From Tachypleus tridentatus (lineage: Eukaryota; Arthropoda; Merostomata; Xiphosura; Limulidae): a stretch of 64,000 bases of DNA. Every line of letters begins with the position of its first letter. Position 1 is the first letter of the stretch. Location: NCBI RefSeq assembly GCF_004210375.1, contig NC_134831.1, forward strand, positions 62,001 through 126,000. Reading direction: 5' to 3'. Positions 33,263 to 46,785 of the stretch are shown piece by piece. A model generated the notes under the pieces. The model saw only the letters and a list, made by a program, of their open reading frames with translations, had not been told where the DNA came from and made no database searches. A program made the position numbers and the translations under genes.

Positions 33263-35540
33263 TTTATCACTCTTTTTGCCTGATTGAGTAATAGATTTTT
33301 GTCCACCTTTTGTACCTTATTCACCACTAGTTTTTATCATGCTGTTTTTAAGATGTTAAAGTTCTTAAATGCCAGCCTTGTCAACTGAATGAGTAACAGT
33401 GTTATTAAAAAGTCAGTTACTCTGTCTTCTAAAGTAACTAATTCCTTCATTATCAGTATAGTTAGCTAGCTGAATGCCAGTTTTATTTTGGTTTTCATGG
33501 TGTAAATGCTAGCAGTGTATTATTATAATTAATTATACTTACCATAAGACATTAGTAATAGGTCTGCTACATTTTTAAACACTACATGCTGTATCTAGTC
33601 CCTTAGTTTCAAGAATTAGTTAAGCATATAATAATAGTATTTCAACCATACTGTGTTCACCATGTATGTTACTAAATGTCTAATTTTTTTAAGAACACTT
33701 CTCTTTTCCTACAGAAGCTTCACACTTTTTGAATGTTGACATTACCAGTGTTTATACGTTATTTTTGTATTTAGTGAAAGACTTAAATATTTGTAGTGTC
33801 CTTGACAATAATTCCTACAAAACCTATGTACTGAAACTAATATTTGATTAATGGGACTGGTCTTGAACAACTTAGATTTTAATTCTGTGAATAAATTGAG
33901 TATCTTTATCACTAGTCCATGTGTAAAGTGATTTTCATGTTAAGATTAGAAATAATCTTCTTTGTTTCAAAATATCATACATCATTTGCATAATCTCCTA
34001 AAACGATTTCAAATGTTTGTCTGTAGTAAAACTTTGTTTTATCTGTTATTTTCTTCAAATAATGCTGGTCAATTTGACCCACCTTCTGACAAATGAAAGT
34101 TCAAAAGCCAGAAAAATTGTGACACTTAAAGGAAATTGTCTGCTTTTTAATGATATTATTAAGTGTTCCTAGAGAACTTGTTTCGATGTAATATTTTTGT
34201 GATGACTGTGTGTAAATACATCTTTTCAGTTAATGATTTCACCTCATGTAGCTCAAAGTGTACACAACCTTTTAGACTTATTTTCAAAATTTAAATCAAC
34301 TACTTTTTAATCAATGTACATAAATATATTTGGTTTAAAACATAGTTAGTTAACCAAATTTTAATATTATATTAGTTTTAAGTTCTTAACCTCATAAAAA
34401 ATGTTTAAAAATTTTCGTTTATTCCTAGTATGAGAATTGTGTCATTTGCTCTGTAGGTTTTTCCTCTTCTCTAATTTATTGAACACCTTTCTGAGAAATA
34501 AGAAATGTTACATAAGTTGCTCATTATAATCTAGACAAGGTATAATTTTTATAGCTTTAAACAATTAGATAATCAGACCCACCTCTTGGAATCCCATCTT
34601 TCACAAATGCCAGTAATTATCTTTAGTGTGCCACACACTAATGATCTGTATGTTGTTTCTCTTTATGCAGTGTTGTCTGTTTTATCATGTTGTTTCAATG
34701 TTCTTTTAATGGAAATTACAAATTACATTAAAGAGCTCAGCTGAATTTCTTTGAGGATATTATTACATAGTTAGAAAGCCAGAAAATTATCATATTTATA
34801 GGGCAGTGTTTTCTGTGTATTATTATTGTGTTCTTAGTTTTATTATTTAATTACATGAAACCATTATTGATTGTATCAATACCTTTAGTACATGAAAAAG
34901 TAAGTGAATGTTTCATGGCAGTTGAACTGACATTAACATATCAAATTATATAATCCATGAGCTGCTCACAAGCATACCCTATTAAAAATCTTTTGTTCGT
35001 TACTTTACCTTATCTGATAAGTTTTTATTTTTGATATTTTATCAACTGATATAAATAATAAATAAAAACCACACATGAAAATCAAATAATATAATATTCA
35101 TCTGGGTCATTTCTTTTTTTCTGAATATTATATTCTTTGTTTTTCATGTTCTTTTTTAATTTAACATGAAAACCATATTGCATTCGGACCAGTCAACCCT
35201 CTTACTTCATATATTTATGGAGAAATTAAAAAAAATAATAATTGCAAATTCTGATTTGTTTGTCTACAATGGACTTGTATATTGTATGCCAAGTTTTGTC
35301 AAGTCATATTAGGTATTATTACTGTTATAGTGCATATATATTCACAGTTACATTATGGTTACAAGTTCATGTTAAATACACAATCAGTTATGAAAGTGTT
35401 AATTTCAATTTCTGCTTTTTATCTTGTGTATCAGTATTCTTCTGTAAAATCTGGCAAGAACTTTGATTTTAAGATATTTTTACTGTAGTATTTCTACTTC
35501 TAATAAAGCAGAAACAATACATTTGAAATTTCTGTTGTTC
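33263..35540. other. Spacer with one dispersed repeat segment
   Basis: 33912-34070 resembles 45959-46230 (AAAGTGATTTTC, TTTTATCTGTTATTTTCT in order); otherwise nothing was recognised. Confidence 0.45.
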
Positions 35541-36539
35541 TACAGAGCCCTTTGTTGTGGATTCCTGTATGTGGTGAGGGGACCTCCAAAGGGAGGTTTT
35601 GTTCTTTCAGTTTACCTCCTCTGGGACCTAAATATCCACCCACATATTTGTCATGTGTGGTGATCCATAAAGGGGAGGAGAGGGCTCTGGTGGTTGAGGG
35701 ATCCAACCCTTACACGTCACTTTGGCCTTGAATTCCTGTAGATGGGCAGCCTTTGGTGGCCCACCTTTGGTAAATTGGTTGGTCCACCTGGGCTAGGGTC
35801 AACCAAGTAGTAGTGTTGGATGCTCTCAATCGGTGTTGTGGACACGGTATCTGACGCTGGTGTTTGGGTACAGTGCTCATGAAACCCTAGCATTGCTGCA
35901 GTGTCCTTGTTTGGCATTGTAGTGCATCCCCTCTTAGGGCTCCATAGTGGGTGGGGTCAGTTGGGCACCGAAATATTCCTTTTTTTATTATGGATCCTCC
36001 AAATAAAAACTTAAGTAAAATAGTGAGAAAACAGTCCATAGGTAAACAACCACATCTTGAAGATTCTGAGCAGTAATCTTCAACATCTGTAACACTTGTT
36101 ATTCCTCATTTTCTTGTACTACATTCTCTTAGACAAACCTTCAGGGTAGATGTCTCACTTTTTCATTCAGAAGGAACTAGAGGGACTTGTTGGTTCTCCA
36201 AAATCAGTAAAGAAGCTCCACTCTGGTGACTATTGGTGGGAACATCCAAATCTGAACACAATGAACTGCTCTAGCCTTCAAAGGTGATTTGGGACACACC
36301 TATTGAGGTTACACCTCGTGCTACTTTGAATTCATCATGAGTAGTTATTGTTGAGAGGGATTTGAAGAACATCCCCATGTTGAAGATTCTTGGTGGTTTC
36401 TCTGCCCAAGGGGTTTTTGTAGTGAGGTGTATCTCTGCTCTCAAAGATGGAATTATGATGATGACCAGTGTCTTCATTCTGACATTTACATCACCACGTC
36501 CACCTACCACCATCAGGGCAAGTTATCTTAATTACAGGG

Positions 36540-37260
36540 TACTGCCACACATACCAAACTTTCTCAGATGTTTCCAGTGTCAGCGGTTTGGTCACTCAAA
36601 GACATCATGAAGTGGTTTCTTGACATGTTCTTGTTGCGGTGGCAAGAACCATGATGCCTCTGTGTGTGAAATGGATATTCATTGTGTCAGTTGCATTGGC
36701 TATCACCCATCCTACTTTTGTTCTTGCCCTAAATGGTTGGAAGAAAAGAGGTGCAGCATTTGAAAATGATTCATAACATTACTTTCACTCAAGCTCAAAA
36801 GTTGCTGTCTACTTCATCATATTGGATGTATGCTGCTGCACTTCATTCTACTACTAGTACAGTGGGAGTGCAGATGGATCTTTCTGTGCCTCCACAAAAA
36901 TCGTTCTCAAACCAAATGAAAAGTATTTTGACCTACATGGTTAAAAAAATTGATGAATCAATTTCAACACTGATCTCTGCCCCTTACATACATTCCAGCA
37001 AATCCCAAGATCCACTTCCTTTGCTTCTGGGTGCAGGTGTTTCTTCAGGTACATCTTCTTCTCCCACCCCAAGATGCAAAACAATCATTTGTTCACGTTC
37101 TCAGTCGCTGGAATTCTCTTCCAACAGCAAAGATCTGCCCATTCGACCAAGGACAGGATCCATGGAGGTTGATAGACTTCCCTCTAATAAAGACAGTAAA
37201 GAAAAAAACATGGTTGTAAACAGAAGAGTTCTCCACCCAATTCACCTACACATAAAAATG
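36540..37260 (+). pseudogene. LINE ORF1 zinc-knuckle region (+ strand copy)
   Basis: Reads RCFQCQRFGHSKTSC, then CSCCGGKNHDASVC, then CVSCIGYHPSYFCSC and PKWLEEKR, three consecutive CCHC-like knuckles, with one in-frame stop between the first and second. The following open block at 36733-37365 (Ser/Pro-rich) is the ORF1 C-terminus running into the ORF2 start near 37258. It is the sister of the ORF1 remnant at 25560-26250. Confidence 0.7.
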
Positions 37261-38432
37261 GCCACATTGATACAACGGAACTGTCGAGGTTTACATTCTA
37301 ATCTGGATGACATCAAAACACTGATTGCTTCCTGGTGGTTCTTTTGTAACAGGAAACATTTATGAAACCTGCCAATACAGTCACTTTTTGGCAATTTTCT
37401 TGTATAGAAATGACAGGCTGTGTGACGGACGAGTGCATGGAGGGGTGGTGCTGTTGGTTGATCAGTGTGTGCCCACCCTGGCTTTGCCACTCGACACATC
37501 CATGGAGATGTTAGTCATCCATGTTTTCTTGGGTCATATGATCACTGTTTGTTCTCTCTACATGTCACCTGGAGAGACCTTGATGATCTCATTGAACAGC
37601 TGCCATCTCCCTTTTTAATCCTGGGGGACCTCAATGGGCATAATCTCCTCTGAGAAAGTGCTGATACTGATAGGGGAGGGGTCACTCTGTAGAGCGTATG
37701 TTCTCTGATTGCAACCTTTCTCTTTTCAATACTGGTTCTTCTACTTATTTTCATACACCTCATCAGTCCTTTACTGCTATTGATCTCTCAATTTGCTCCC
37801 CTTAACTATTCTCCCACTTTTCATGGAGGATTGACAATACTCCACGAGGCAGTAATCATTTTCCTATAATTTTGAGAGACTTTGATTGTAGTCAATGCTA
37901 TCTGACCTGCGTGCCCCGCTGGAAGCTGGATCAAGCAAACTGGCCCTCTTTCACTGCTCTCGCAGAACTTAATCCTGCCCTCATCTGTGTGGCAGCAATA
38001 ACTGATTGTATTATACAAGCAGCTGCTCAATGTATTCCTAAAACCTCAACATGTTTTCCACTATATCCTGCCTGCCACATGGCTCGGAAGGCTCAAAAAC
38101 GGGTGTGGGATACTTTATATAGATATTCCACACTCTCAAACCCCATTGCTTTTCAGCAGGCCCATGAACATGCTCGGTGGGTAAGATGTCAAAGCCAGAA
38201 GGAATCTTGGATTAAGTTCACATCCAGCATATCTTCTAACACCAGTTTCAAAGTCATATGCAACAAGATTCAAAAGGTTAATGGGCATTATAATTCTGTC
38301 CCTCTCTCAATCTTCCTCTTTGATGGCCAGGAAGTAGCTGATACCTGGAGGAATTGCCAGGATTGCCTGGAGGGATTTACCAGGAGCATTGCCTGGTATC
38401 TAGCACATGTGCTTCTTCCTCCACCTTCTTAG
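37258..38432 (+). pseudogene. LINE ORF2 endonuclease (+ strand copy), frameshifted
   Basis: Starts MATLIQRNCRGLHSNLDD, then continues in other frames through RNDRLCDGRVHGGVVLLVDQ, LILGDLNGHN and TPRGSNHFPII. The SDH motif reads SNH here, whereas the other copy has SDN, so the two copies lost different catalytic residues. The linker block at 37872-38432 (CVPRWKLDQANWPSFTAL) matches the minus-strand copy. Confidence 0.75.
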
Positions 38433-39915
38433 CTATCAAGACTTGGGTACAGTGATTATCTCTTTCCTTTTGAGCTGATTGTTTCTTTCACTGTAATCAT
38501 CCCTTTATCCTGGTGGACCTTAAACTGACCCATCATTGGTCTGGCAGAACGTCAGTTGGACCTGATGATGCACACTATGAAATGCTTGAAATTAAATTTT
38601 TATACACTGAGGATATTTTTGAGGAAATATATTTTCCTTGACATTATAGATAGGTGAAATGGAAAACCTTGAAATAGAAATAGAAAAACCAAAATCTATG
38701 AAAAACAGTGTTCCAGAGAACATAGACTCTGGTGTAGCAGGTATAGAGATTTTCCCAACACCCAGCCAATACAAAAACAGACTCTCTCCTGGTGAACAAG
38801 GTTTAAACATGAAACACCCTGTGTTGTTAAAAAGAAAATATGTCCCTTATATAATTTTCTATTGATAATAAAATCATATGTTTTTGGTATGACACCTGTT
38901 CATTACCAATAAATGTAAAATTATTCTCTACATCCATGCATTGTACTTTTAAGGTCATACCTAACAAACATCTACTTGATCTCCACAATGTCTAGAGGAA
39001 AGTAAAGTGTGTTGTATTTACATATTACACATGAAGAAATTATTAGTATAATGTTATAACTAGAACTTTACTGTGTCAAAGATTGATGCATCATAATAGT
39101 TAAGTACATATTGTAGGTGTTTGTATCTGTATTAGAATACATTGTATCTTGGAATGTTTTTAATTTATTACTCCCCCAGAAAATGCATCACCCACATTTT
39201 GTCTCCACATTTGATTACTTAATGTTCTGGTGATCTTTACTTTTTTCTTGTTTTCCTTTAATTATATGAGATAGTTAAGTATTGCTGGTATTGATTAAAA
39301 TAAACTGAGTTAGTGACTATAATGTTACACACTGTAAACTTTAAACTTTATTTATGAAAGACTCGTGTATGTTAACAGATGATGTATCATATACAGTTTA
39401 TAACATAAAATATGCCAGAAAGTAATTGAGCTCTTCAGGCTGGTTTCATTTAAAAGGAGTTATTCAGATGGCTGTGTCTCACTCTCGATTATTTATGGAG
39501 AAAGGTAGACTAGAATAACAGTAAGTGTATAAGGAATGTAAAGTTTTTCTATTCTGTACTTCTAATTACACACCATGTTGTTTGAGGTGATGTGATACCC
39601 TTTGTTATAAATATTGTTAGTTTTGTGAGGTGTACAGAAACTTGTTTGAACAAATAAATGACTGCAACATTGTCTGCTGGAATGAACAAACACTAGAACA
39701 TTGTTAAAAATGTATATAAACAAACATATGGTTATTAATTAATGTGAGTTTACTGTCAATTAATAATTTTAAAAATGCAGTTATTTAGTATACATATTTT
39801 TTTCTACATTATTCATAAAAAATGAGTTGCTTCTTTGTTATTGTCCAATTTTATTTTGACATTGTCTTATTCACCCTGTACATCATTACTGTATTTGGAA
39901 TTGTGTTTTATTCAG

Positions 39916-39995
39916 TTCTTTCAGAAAATGCTGAAGAACTCTCAGAATTAAGAGAGACTTTTGAAAGAGTTATTGACAGCATGACTCAAACTAAG
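39916..39995 (+). other. Possible exon with a coiled-coil-like sequence, unidentified
   Basis: After the acceptor gttttattcag an 80-nt block reads ENAEELSELRETFERVIDSM and then TQTK, rich in Glu/Leu with heptad-like spacing, ahead of a weak donor (gtggaa). Read through, it reaches a stop at 40017-40019, so it could also be a terminal exon. No homologue is recognised. Confidence 0.25.
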
Positions 39996-40970
39996 GTGGA
40001 AAGCTACTGTTATTATTAAGTCATCATAATATGAATATCTTTAAATATAATAAATTGATAAGTACGTGGATTTAATGGTGTAAGAATAAATATAATATAA
40101 AACAGTAATTGATATACTAACTACAGAAAGGTTTCCAGTACAAAAGTTGTGATATATCTGTTAACAATTTATATTATTTTGAATAAATAGAAATTTTTGT
40201 ATTAGAAGTTTGTTTGTTGGCACTGTATATTATATAATACAAGCACATAAATGACACCCTATAGACAATGGCTGGTGTTGGTAAATAATAACCAGAGTAT
40301 TAATATCTTGTTGGAAGGTAAGTTATTTTCTTCTTGTGAGGAAAGGACTTTTATTTCAAATTGTGTTCTGTCATAAACACACAACACAGTTATTTTGGTC
40401 ACACAGATATACATACACACACATACAAATATACAATTTCCATCTTAGTAAGGTTAAAATAATATATTGTTGTGACACCAAAGTATTAACATTATATAAA
40501 TAATAAGTTTATATATTCTCAGCTTATTGGAAGTATAAATATTGCATAAACTGAGAATAACATATACAGCAGTTTGAAAACTTGTAAGAATTTAAGTTTA
40601 GCCATTTAAAGTAGAAGATTGTTGTTGTTGTTTTTTTGGGGGGGACTGTTCAAACACACCCACTACATATAAATTATCATACTTACTAAGTCTTACCAGA
40701 TATAAATTACCACGTATATTCATTCCCATTGAATATAAATTATATTGTACATGTAAATTATCATCAATAGTTAATCATACTAAATATAAGTAGTTATTCA
40801 TATGATGTCGTATCAAATATATGTTACCATACTTACTTAGTCATGCTTATTATAATTTATTCTACAAACTCTATCCTACTGAATATAACTGATCTTGTGT
40901 ACCCAGGTAACTAACGTTATTAAATATAAGTTATGTGTAATCAGTCATAGTAAAATTATTTAGCACCCAT

Positions 40971-41935
40971 ACTAAATATAGGTTATTATACATACTCAGC
41001 CATACTAAATATAAATCATGATACTAAATATAGGTTATTATACATACTCAGCCATACTAAATATAAATCATGATACTAAATATAGGTTATTATACATACT
41101 CAGCCATACTAAATATAAATCATTATACTAAATATAGGTTATTATACATACTCAGCCATACTAAATATAAATCATTATACTAAATATAGGTTATTATACA
41201 TACTCAGCCATACTAAATATAAATCATTATACTAAATATAGGTTATTATACATACTCAGCCATACTAAATATAAATCATTATACTAAATATAGGTTATTA
41301 TACATACTCAGCCATACTAAATATAAATCATTATACTAAATATAGGTTATTATACATACTCAGCCATACTAAATATAAATCATTATACTAAATATAGGTT
41401 ATTATACATACTCAGCCATACTAAATATAAATCATTATACTAAATATAGGTTATTATACATACTCAGCCACACTAAATATAAATCATTATACTAAATATC
41501 GGTTATTATACATCCTCTGTCACACTAAATATCAGTTATTATACACCCTCTGTCACACCAAATATAAATAATTACACTAAATATAGGTTATTATACATAC
41601 TCTGTCACACTAAATATAAGTAATTATACTAAATTTTGGTTGTTATACACCCTCTGTCACACTAAATATAAATAATTACACTAAATATGGGTTATTATAC
41701 ATACTCTGTCACACTAAATATAAATAATTATACTAAATTTTGGTTGTTATACACCCTCTGTCACACTAAATATAAATAATTACACTAAATATGGGTTATT
41801 ATACATACTCTGTCACACTAAATATAAATAATTATAATAAATTTGGGTTGTTATACATACTCTGTCACACTAAATATAAATAATTATACTAAATATAGGT
41901 TATTATACATACTCTGTCATACCAAATACAAATGA
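40971..41935. repeat. 52-bp minisatellite with higher-order variants
   Basis: Ten near-identical 52-bp units (containing GGTTATTATACATACTCAGC) start at 40971 and repeat exactly every 52 bp to 41491. About eight more diverged units follow with CTCTGTCA in place of CTCAGCCA, alternating between two types (GGTTGTTATACACC and GGTTATTATACATA). Degenerate related sequence extends left to about 40660. Confidence 0.93.
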
Positions 41936-41939
41936 TCAA

Positions 41940-44125
41940 GGACACATAATTATACTAATTATTAGTTATCAGTAATTCTTAGTTCTGCTAAATTATGGTC
42001 ATACACAGTCAATCTAACTATATATAAATTATCACATATATTTTTTGTATTACATGCTCTCCAGTGGCTAAGCAATAATTCTAAAGTAATCTGGTTGCAG
42101 TACTTGTAATCAGGTAACAAAGTGTTCATTGTGTATTAAACTTTGTACTTAACAACAAACATACTGTTTCTATATATACTAAAGAATGAATGAGCCTTTT
42201 GTTATTTTAAATTGCTATAATTATACCTGTGTGATGGGGATATAAGAACATTTTCTACACTTCATTTTTGAAATGTCATAGCAACTACTATGGTAAAGAA
42301 TGCTATTTAATATGTAACTTTAATAAAATTAATTGATTATATCTATTGTTAAAAAATGTGTTATACAGAGTTTAATTTTCATTGTTGAAATGCTTTTTTT
42401 TAACCACATGCAAAAATTAATGTATGATATTTGGCAAACAGTACTAGTGTTCATAAAAAAAAAGAAATATGTCAAATATCAGTAGATGTAGTACTTTTGT
42501 TAGGCATAATTTGAGAATTTTTCAACCTATATTAACTTTTAACTGCACTACTAGTAACTTTAGTAACAAAATTAATTAGAAAGCCTATAGAACTCTGAGT
42601 AGTTCATATGAGTTATGACCAAAAGATTTCAAAGACTGTCCTTATTACTAGTAAGGTGACTTATATAAAAATAACAGCTAAAGGTAAACATTCAACTTCA
42701 AAACTATGTAAAATTGATTCTGTAATAATATTATAAAATCTGCAGGTGTTCCAAACAATATTAACTGATGAAAACAATTTCAAAGTCAAAACAAATTGTT
42801 ACTGTCTTAAAAAAGTGTATGGTAATATTTAATTATAGTTCATGTTGTATTTATTTAGAAACAATTAGTTACAAGCAGAATACTTCACATACCTATATCT
42901 TTACCACGTATTTGTTCTTTAAATCACATCATTTTTCTAATATTAAGAAACAGAGAAGTGTGAAGGTGATGAAAACTTTCAGTACAATACTTCTACTGAC
43001 ATAAAAACTTTTCTTTATTATTACTGATCTGTATATACTCAGCATTTTTGCTTTCCACTATCCTCCATACTCTAGCCTATGTTCATATGCTTAACATGGT
43101 TGTGCTGTGCTGTATCATGTAAATAATCATACAACAACCTTCTGCTGATAGGAATGTGACACCTACTTATGCAGGTAGCACTTCTGAATTATAGTCTAAC
43201 TTCTTATTAATTTGTCACTCAAGTGTTTAAACTTATTTCTTGCTATGTTTTGAGATTTTAAATTTTGCTTAACTTTGTTCACAGTTTTGAACTTAGTGTT
43301 TGGTATTTAACTTCCAACTTTCAAAGTCTAAAAGCAGTTATGTAAGAGTTGAATTTATTTCATGAAATTTTTTTGTTTACCAAGATTTTCATATTGAATT
43401 ATATACTCATTTCATATTCAGTTATGAACTTACAGTTTATTGTTATGACTTCTACAACGACTACATAGATAAACCATCTGTTGCTGTGATCACAAGTGAA
43501 CTTTACTGTTACTCATTTACAGAGATGTTGAGTATAAACTATTTTTTGTTACATTACTTACATCCTTTTACTGGACAGCTTGTGTACCCTCCCTTGTCTG
43601 ATATCTTACATGCTCACACTTTGGTTTATCATTGGGATTCAAATTCTTTTTTGTATTCTCGATGGTTGGATTTCTTAAATCCAGATTAGGTTTAACACCT
43701 ATATACTGCATGTTTTATGTATTCCCATCTTTGTTTATCTTTAATCTTCCTCCTATGTTATCTCCCTGTCATTCACACTATATCTGATGCTATCTATTAT
43801 TGCTCTGAGAATTTTTATGAAAGTGGCCATTTACTGTTGTTGTTTACATTATCCCATATGTTTTCCTTAGCTCTAGTGTTGTTGGGCAGAATTCACTTTT
43901 GACATGGATGTGTTTATTCCTCTCATCTTCAATATATTTATGCATTTACATATGGCTCCTTTTTTATATCAGTCTGTTTTGGAAGCATCTCTTAGTCATT
44001 GGAGTCTTGAGTGAAGTCATCTCATCTTTAGTTTTCCTTATACTCCCTTGCTTCTCATCTTTCTCAATATTCCCCTGTTCCTCTCCCTCCCATTCTGTCC
44101 CCTGATCAAATCATTTTGCTCATGC
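41940..44125. other. Spacer between the minisatellite and the PLE
   Basis: Several 60-110-codon frames with no recognised motif; the right part could be decayed PLE N-terminal sequence. Confidence 0.4.
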
Positions 44126-44129
44126 TTTT

Positions 44130-45545
44130 GACTCAAGTCATTTTATCAACTAAATCATAAAGCCTTAATGGTCAGTTTTGATGTAATCTCCCTCTTCACA
44201 GAAGTCCCAACAACTGAAGCCTGCAAGATAGCTTTATAACTTTATATCCAAGATCCCAACCCATTGATGCATATTCCCAGTGATGCTTATAGAATTTACT
44301 ACCACCAAAACTAGCTTTATGTTCAATGATCAAAACTGCCTACAAATAAATGGCCTAAGTATGGGGATTCCCGTGTCACCAGTTCTGGTCAATATTTTCA
44401 TAAAACAGATTGAATCTCACGTGATCAGTTTAGCCTTACACCCACATCGATACTGGTACAGGTATGTTCACAATACAGTAGGTGGATTAACATCTGTAGA
44501 CACTAACTTTGTTCTTTCAGTCATGTTAATTCCATACATCCCAACATTAAGTTCACATGCAAACAGGAAAAAAATAACCAAATGGCATTTCTCTACCTCA
44601 ATATCACAATAACCGATACACCATTTGAAACAGATATCCACAGAAAAATCACCCATACTAGATTATACATTCCCTGGGACTCAACACATGAAACAAAACA
44701 AAAACTCAACATATTAAAAAATCGAATAAACACAACCACAAAACTATGTTCACCTGATAAAGCTAATGATCAAATCAACAAAATAAAACAACACTTTATC
44801 AATCTCAACAAATTTCCTCAAAAAAACTGTGGAAAAAATTATATGCACACACCTAGACAAACAACAGTAAATACCAAGATATAACAAACTACAAAACCTT
44901 ACACTGCTGCATACCATATGTTCCTGATATCAGCATAAAAATAACAAACATTTCAAAAAACTTATAACAAAACAACATTCCAGGAAATACCAAATTTATT
45001 CAAAAACCAGCTACAAAACTAAAATCCATACTATGTAAAAACTACACTGACAAACACAACACTAACATAATTTGTAAAATACAATGTAACAACTGCCCTG
45101 ACTTCTACATTGGAGAAAAGAGCAGAAAAATGGAGACTAGATTCAAAGAACACAAAAAAAAACACCTTTAATGTTTTTGAATAATGCAAATCAAATAAAC
45201 ACAACATAACCATAAAGAACTCCCAGATACTAAGTAGAGAAACAAATATAACCAAGTGCAAAATCAAAGAAGCCCTACTTACACAGCAACTAAAACCAAA
45301 ATTAAACCAATATAAAAGATCACCTTTATACCTATAATAATTAATAACCTATCATCCAATTGCAACACGCCCTCTACAATCCCATACTCCTTTATACTTT
45401 CGTCCCTAAGACGTGTCCATAAACAGTCACTTGCAAACTCTCTCTATTAACGTGAAGATAACCTAGGAAGGTCGAAACATTATTCTCTCCACATCAATAA
45501 AAGTGTTAATACCCATACCAGCCATTCTGAGATACGTTTTATTTC
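44130..45545 (+). mobile_element. Penelope-like element (PLE), RT plus GIY-YIG, inactive
   Basis: RT motif A reads VSFDVISLFTEVPTTEACK (about 44172-44225), followed by GLSMGIPVSPVLVNIFIKQI in motif B position. Motif C, normally Y-V-D-D, reads YVHN (about 44463), so both catalytic Asp residues are lost. Downstream are ITKWHFSTS/FLYLNITI and, near 45065-45160, a GIY-YIG nuclease remnant with CNNCPDFYIGEKSRKMETRF and EHKK. The RT plus C-terminal GIY-YIG order defines PLEs. The 3' UTR (45370-45545) is shared with the fragment at 3245-3476. Confidence 0.82.
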
Positions 45546-46042
45546 AAGTGAGTTTCTCTTTATCAAGAATCGCTGGATTAGTTTTTTACTTCTTAATGGT
45601 TAGACAAATAAAACTTGAATAATTATAAAAGTCTATGGAATATGTTTGTGATGCATTTGGTGAAGGTTAGGAATGTCTGGGAAAATAACAATCAAAGATA
45701 TATGTATATAGATGTGCCTGGTTAATTGTTAGAATATTTGATTTTATTAACTCTTTTATGATGGGCTCACTGTAAAATACACGAGGTTGAATACACAACT
45801 GCAAACATTACATGTTTATACTATAGCTTTTAGTGCTGTATGTGTTTCTTAAAATTTAGTAGATATTTAGCAATGATTGCAATCTTTTGTACTCAAAAAT
45901 TCATATTTTTAATGAAATAATTTTGTTAAAGATTTAATAAAAATGTCAAGTCTGTTTTGTTAATAGTCTGTGTGCAAAGTGATTTTCTTGTCATGTTTAA
46001 AAACTATTCTTTGTTCAAAAACCTGACAAATTTGTGTGATCC

Positions 46043-46146
46043 TTAATCTGTTCAGTGGCATAGACAAGATAACTCGTCCAAGCCGATCGGTAACACAATG
46101 CCACGGATGAATTAATTCATGAAATACTTGGCAGTCAACAGGTTAA
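46043..46146. mobile_element. Tiny piggyBac-like element bounded by TTAA
   Basis: TTAA occurs at both ends (46043-46046 and 46143-46146). The inward ends read TCTGTTCAGTGGCA and, on the other strand, CCTGTTGACTGCCA, an imperfect inverted repeat. A diverged repeat copy at about 33984-34020 lacks the insert. Confidence 0.4.
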
Positions 46147-46785
46147 AACAACCAAAATACATTCCAAACACTTGTTTTTAATAAAATTATATATTTTATC
46201 TGTTATTTTCTGTACTATAATTCTTGGAGTTAAGTCAATTTAATTGACTTCATAACCACTACAAAAATAAGGAAATAAATATAAATTATACTTTTTTAGT
46301 TCAGGTTTGACTACAGGTTATTACATGAAATCAAAAATGTTTATTCCAAGTAGCTTAAATTTCATAACGTTATATATTTATATATAGTTATTATGTTTAT
46401 TATGTTGACCATCCACTCATGCCTGCCTAGCAACACAGAAGCCACATCAACTTTATATTAGATGGTGGTGTGCAGTTGCAAATAGAACACACAAGTCACT
46501 AACTTGAGGAAATTTACGGTTACACTAAATAATGACTCCAACACTGAGATTCCAGATGAACACGTATATTTAATTTATTTTTTACTTATAAAAATACAAC
46601 ATATCATATGTTTTATTATTTCCATTAATAATTCTTCCACAATACTCATTATTTGTTATTCTTAGTACATTCTTGATCAACATATGATGAATAATACTCA
46701 GACATATTATAATTACTAGTTTCTTTTATGCAGTTTATTCTAATTACTTAACTACATCAGTTAATTGAGAGAAGTAGTAACTTAC

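Larger units (their letters stand above)
35547..38585 (+). mobile_element. Second copy of the I-like LINE, 3'-truncated
   Basis: The 5' end aligns with that of the minus-strand copy (GTGGATTCCTGTATGTGGTG versus GTGGATTCTTGTACGTGGTG) and continues collinearly through 5' UTR, ORF1 and the endonuclease. Similarity stops at 38540-38585, inside the RT finger region (the RPDNIHYEIL segment of the other copy). RT, RNase H and 3' UTR are missing, and the segment around 38330-38500 is shortened. Loss of the 3' end is opposite to the usual 5' truncation of LINE inserts, so a later deletion or rearrangement is likely. Confidence 0.8.

Noticed and set aside
36271-36513. Minus-strand 80-codon ORF inside the + strand LINE copy
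   Set aside because: It is the antisense shadow of LINE ORF1.
38659-38865. 68-codon + strand ORF starting MENLEIEIEKPKSMKNS
   Set aside because: Both strands are open here, there is no splice context, no recognised motif, and it lies just past the truncated LINE; not supportable as a gene.
40971-41935. Regularly spaced repeats resembling a CRISPR array
   Set aside because: Units are directly adjacent with no unique spacers, in a eukaryotic sequence; this is a minisatellite.
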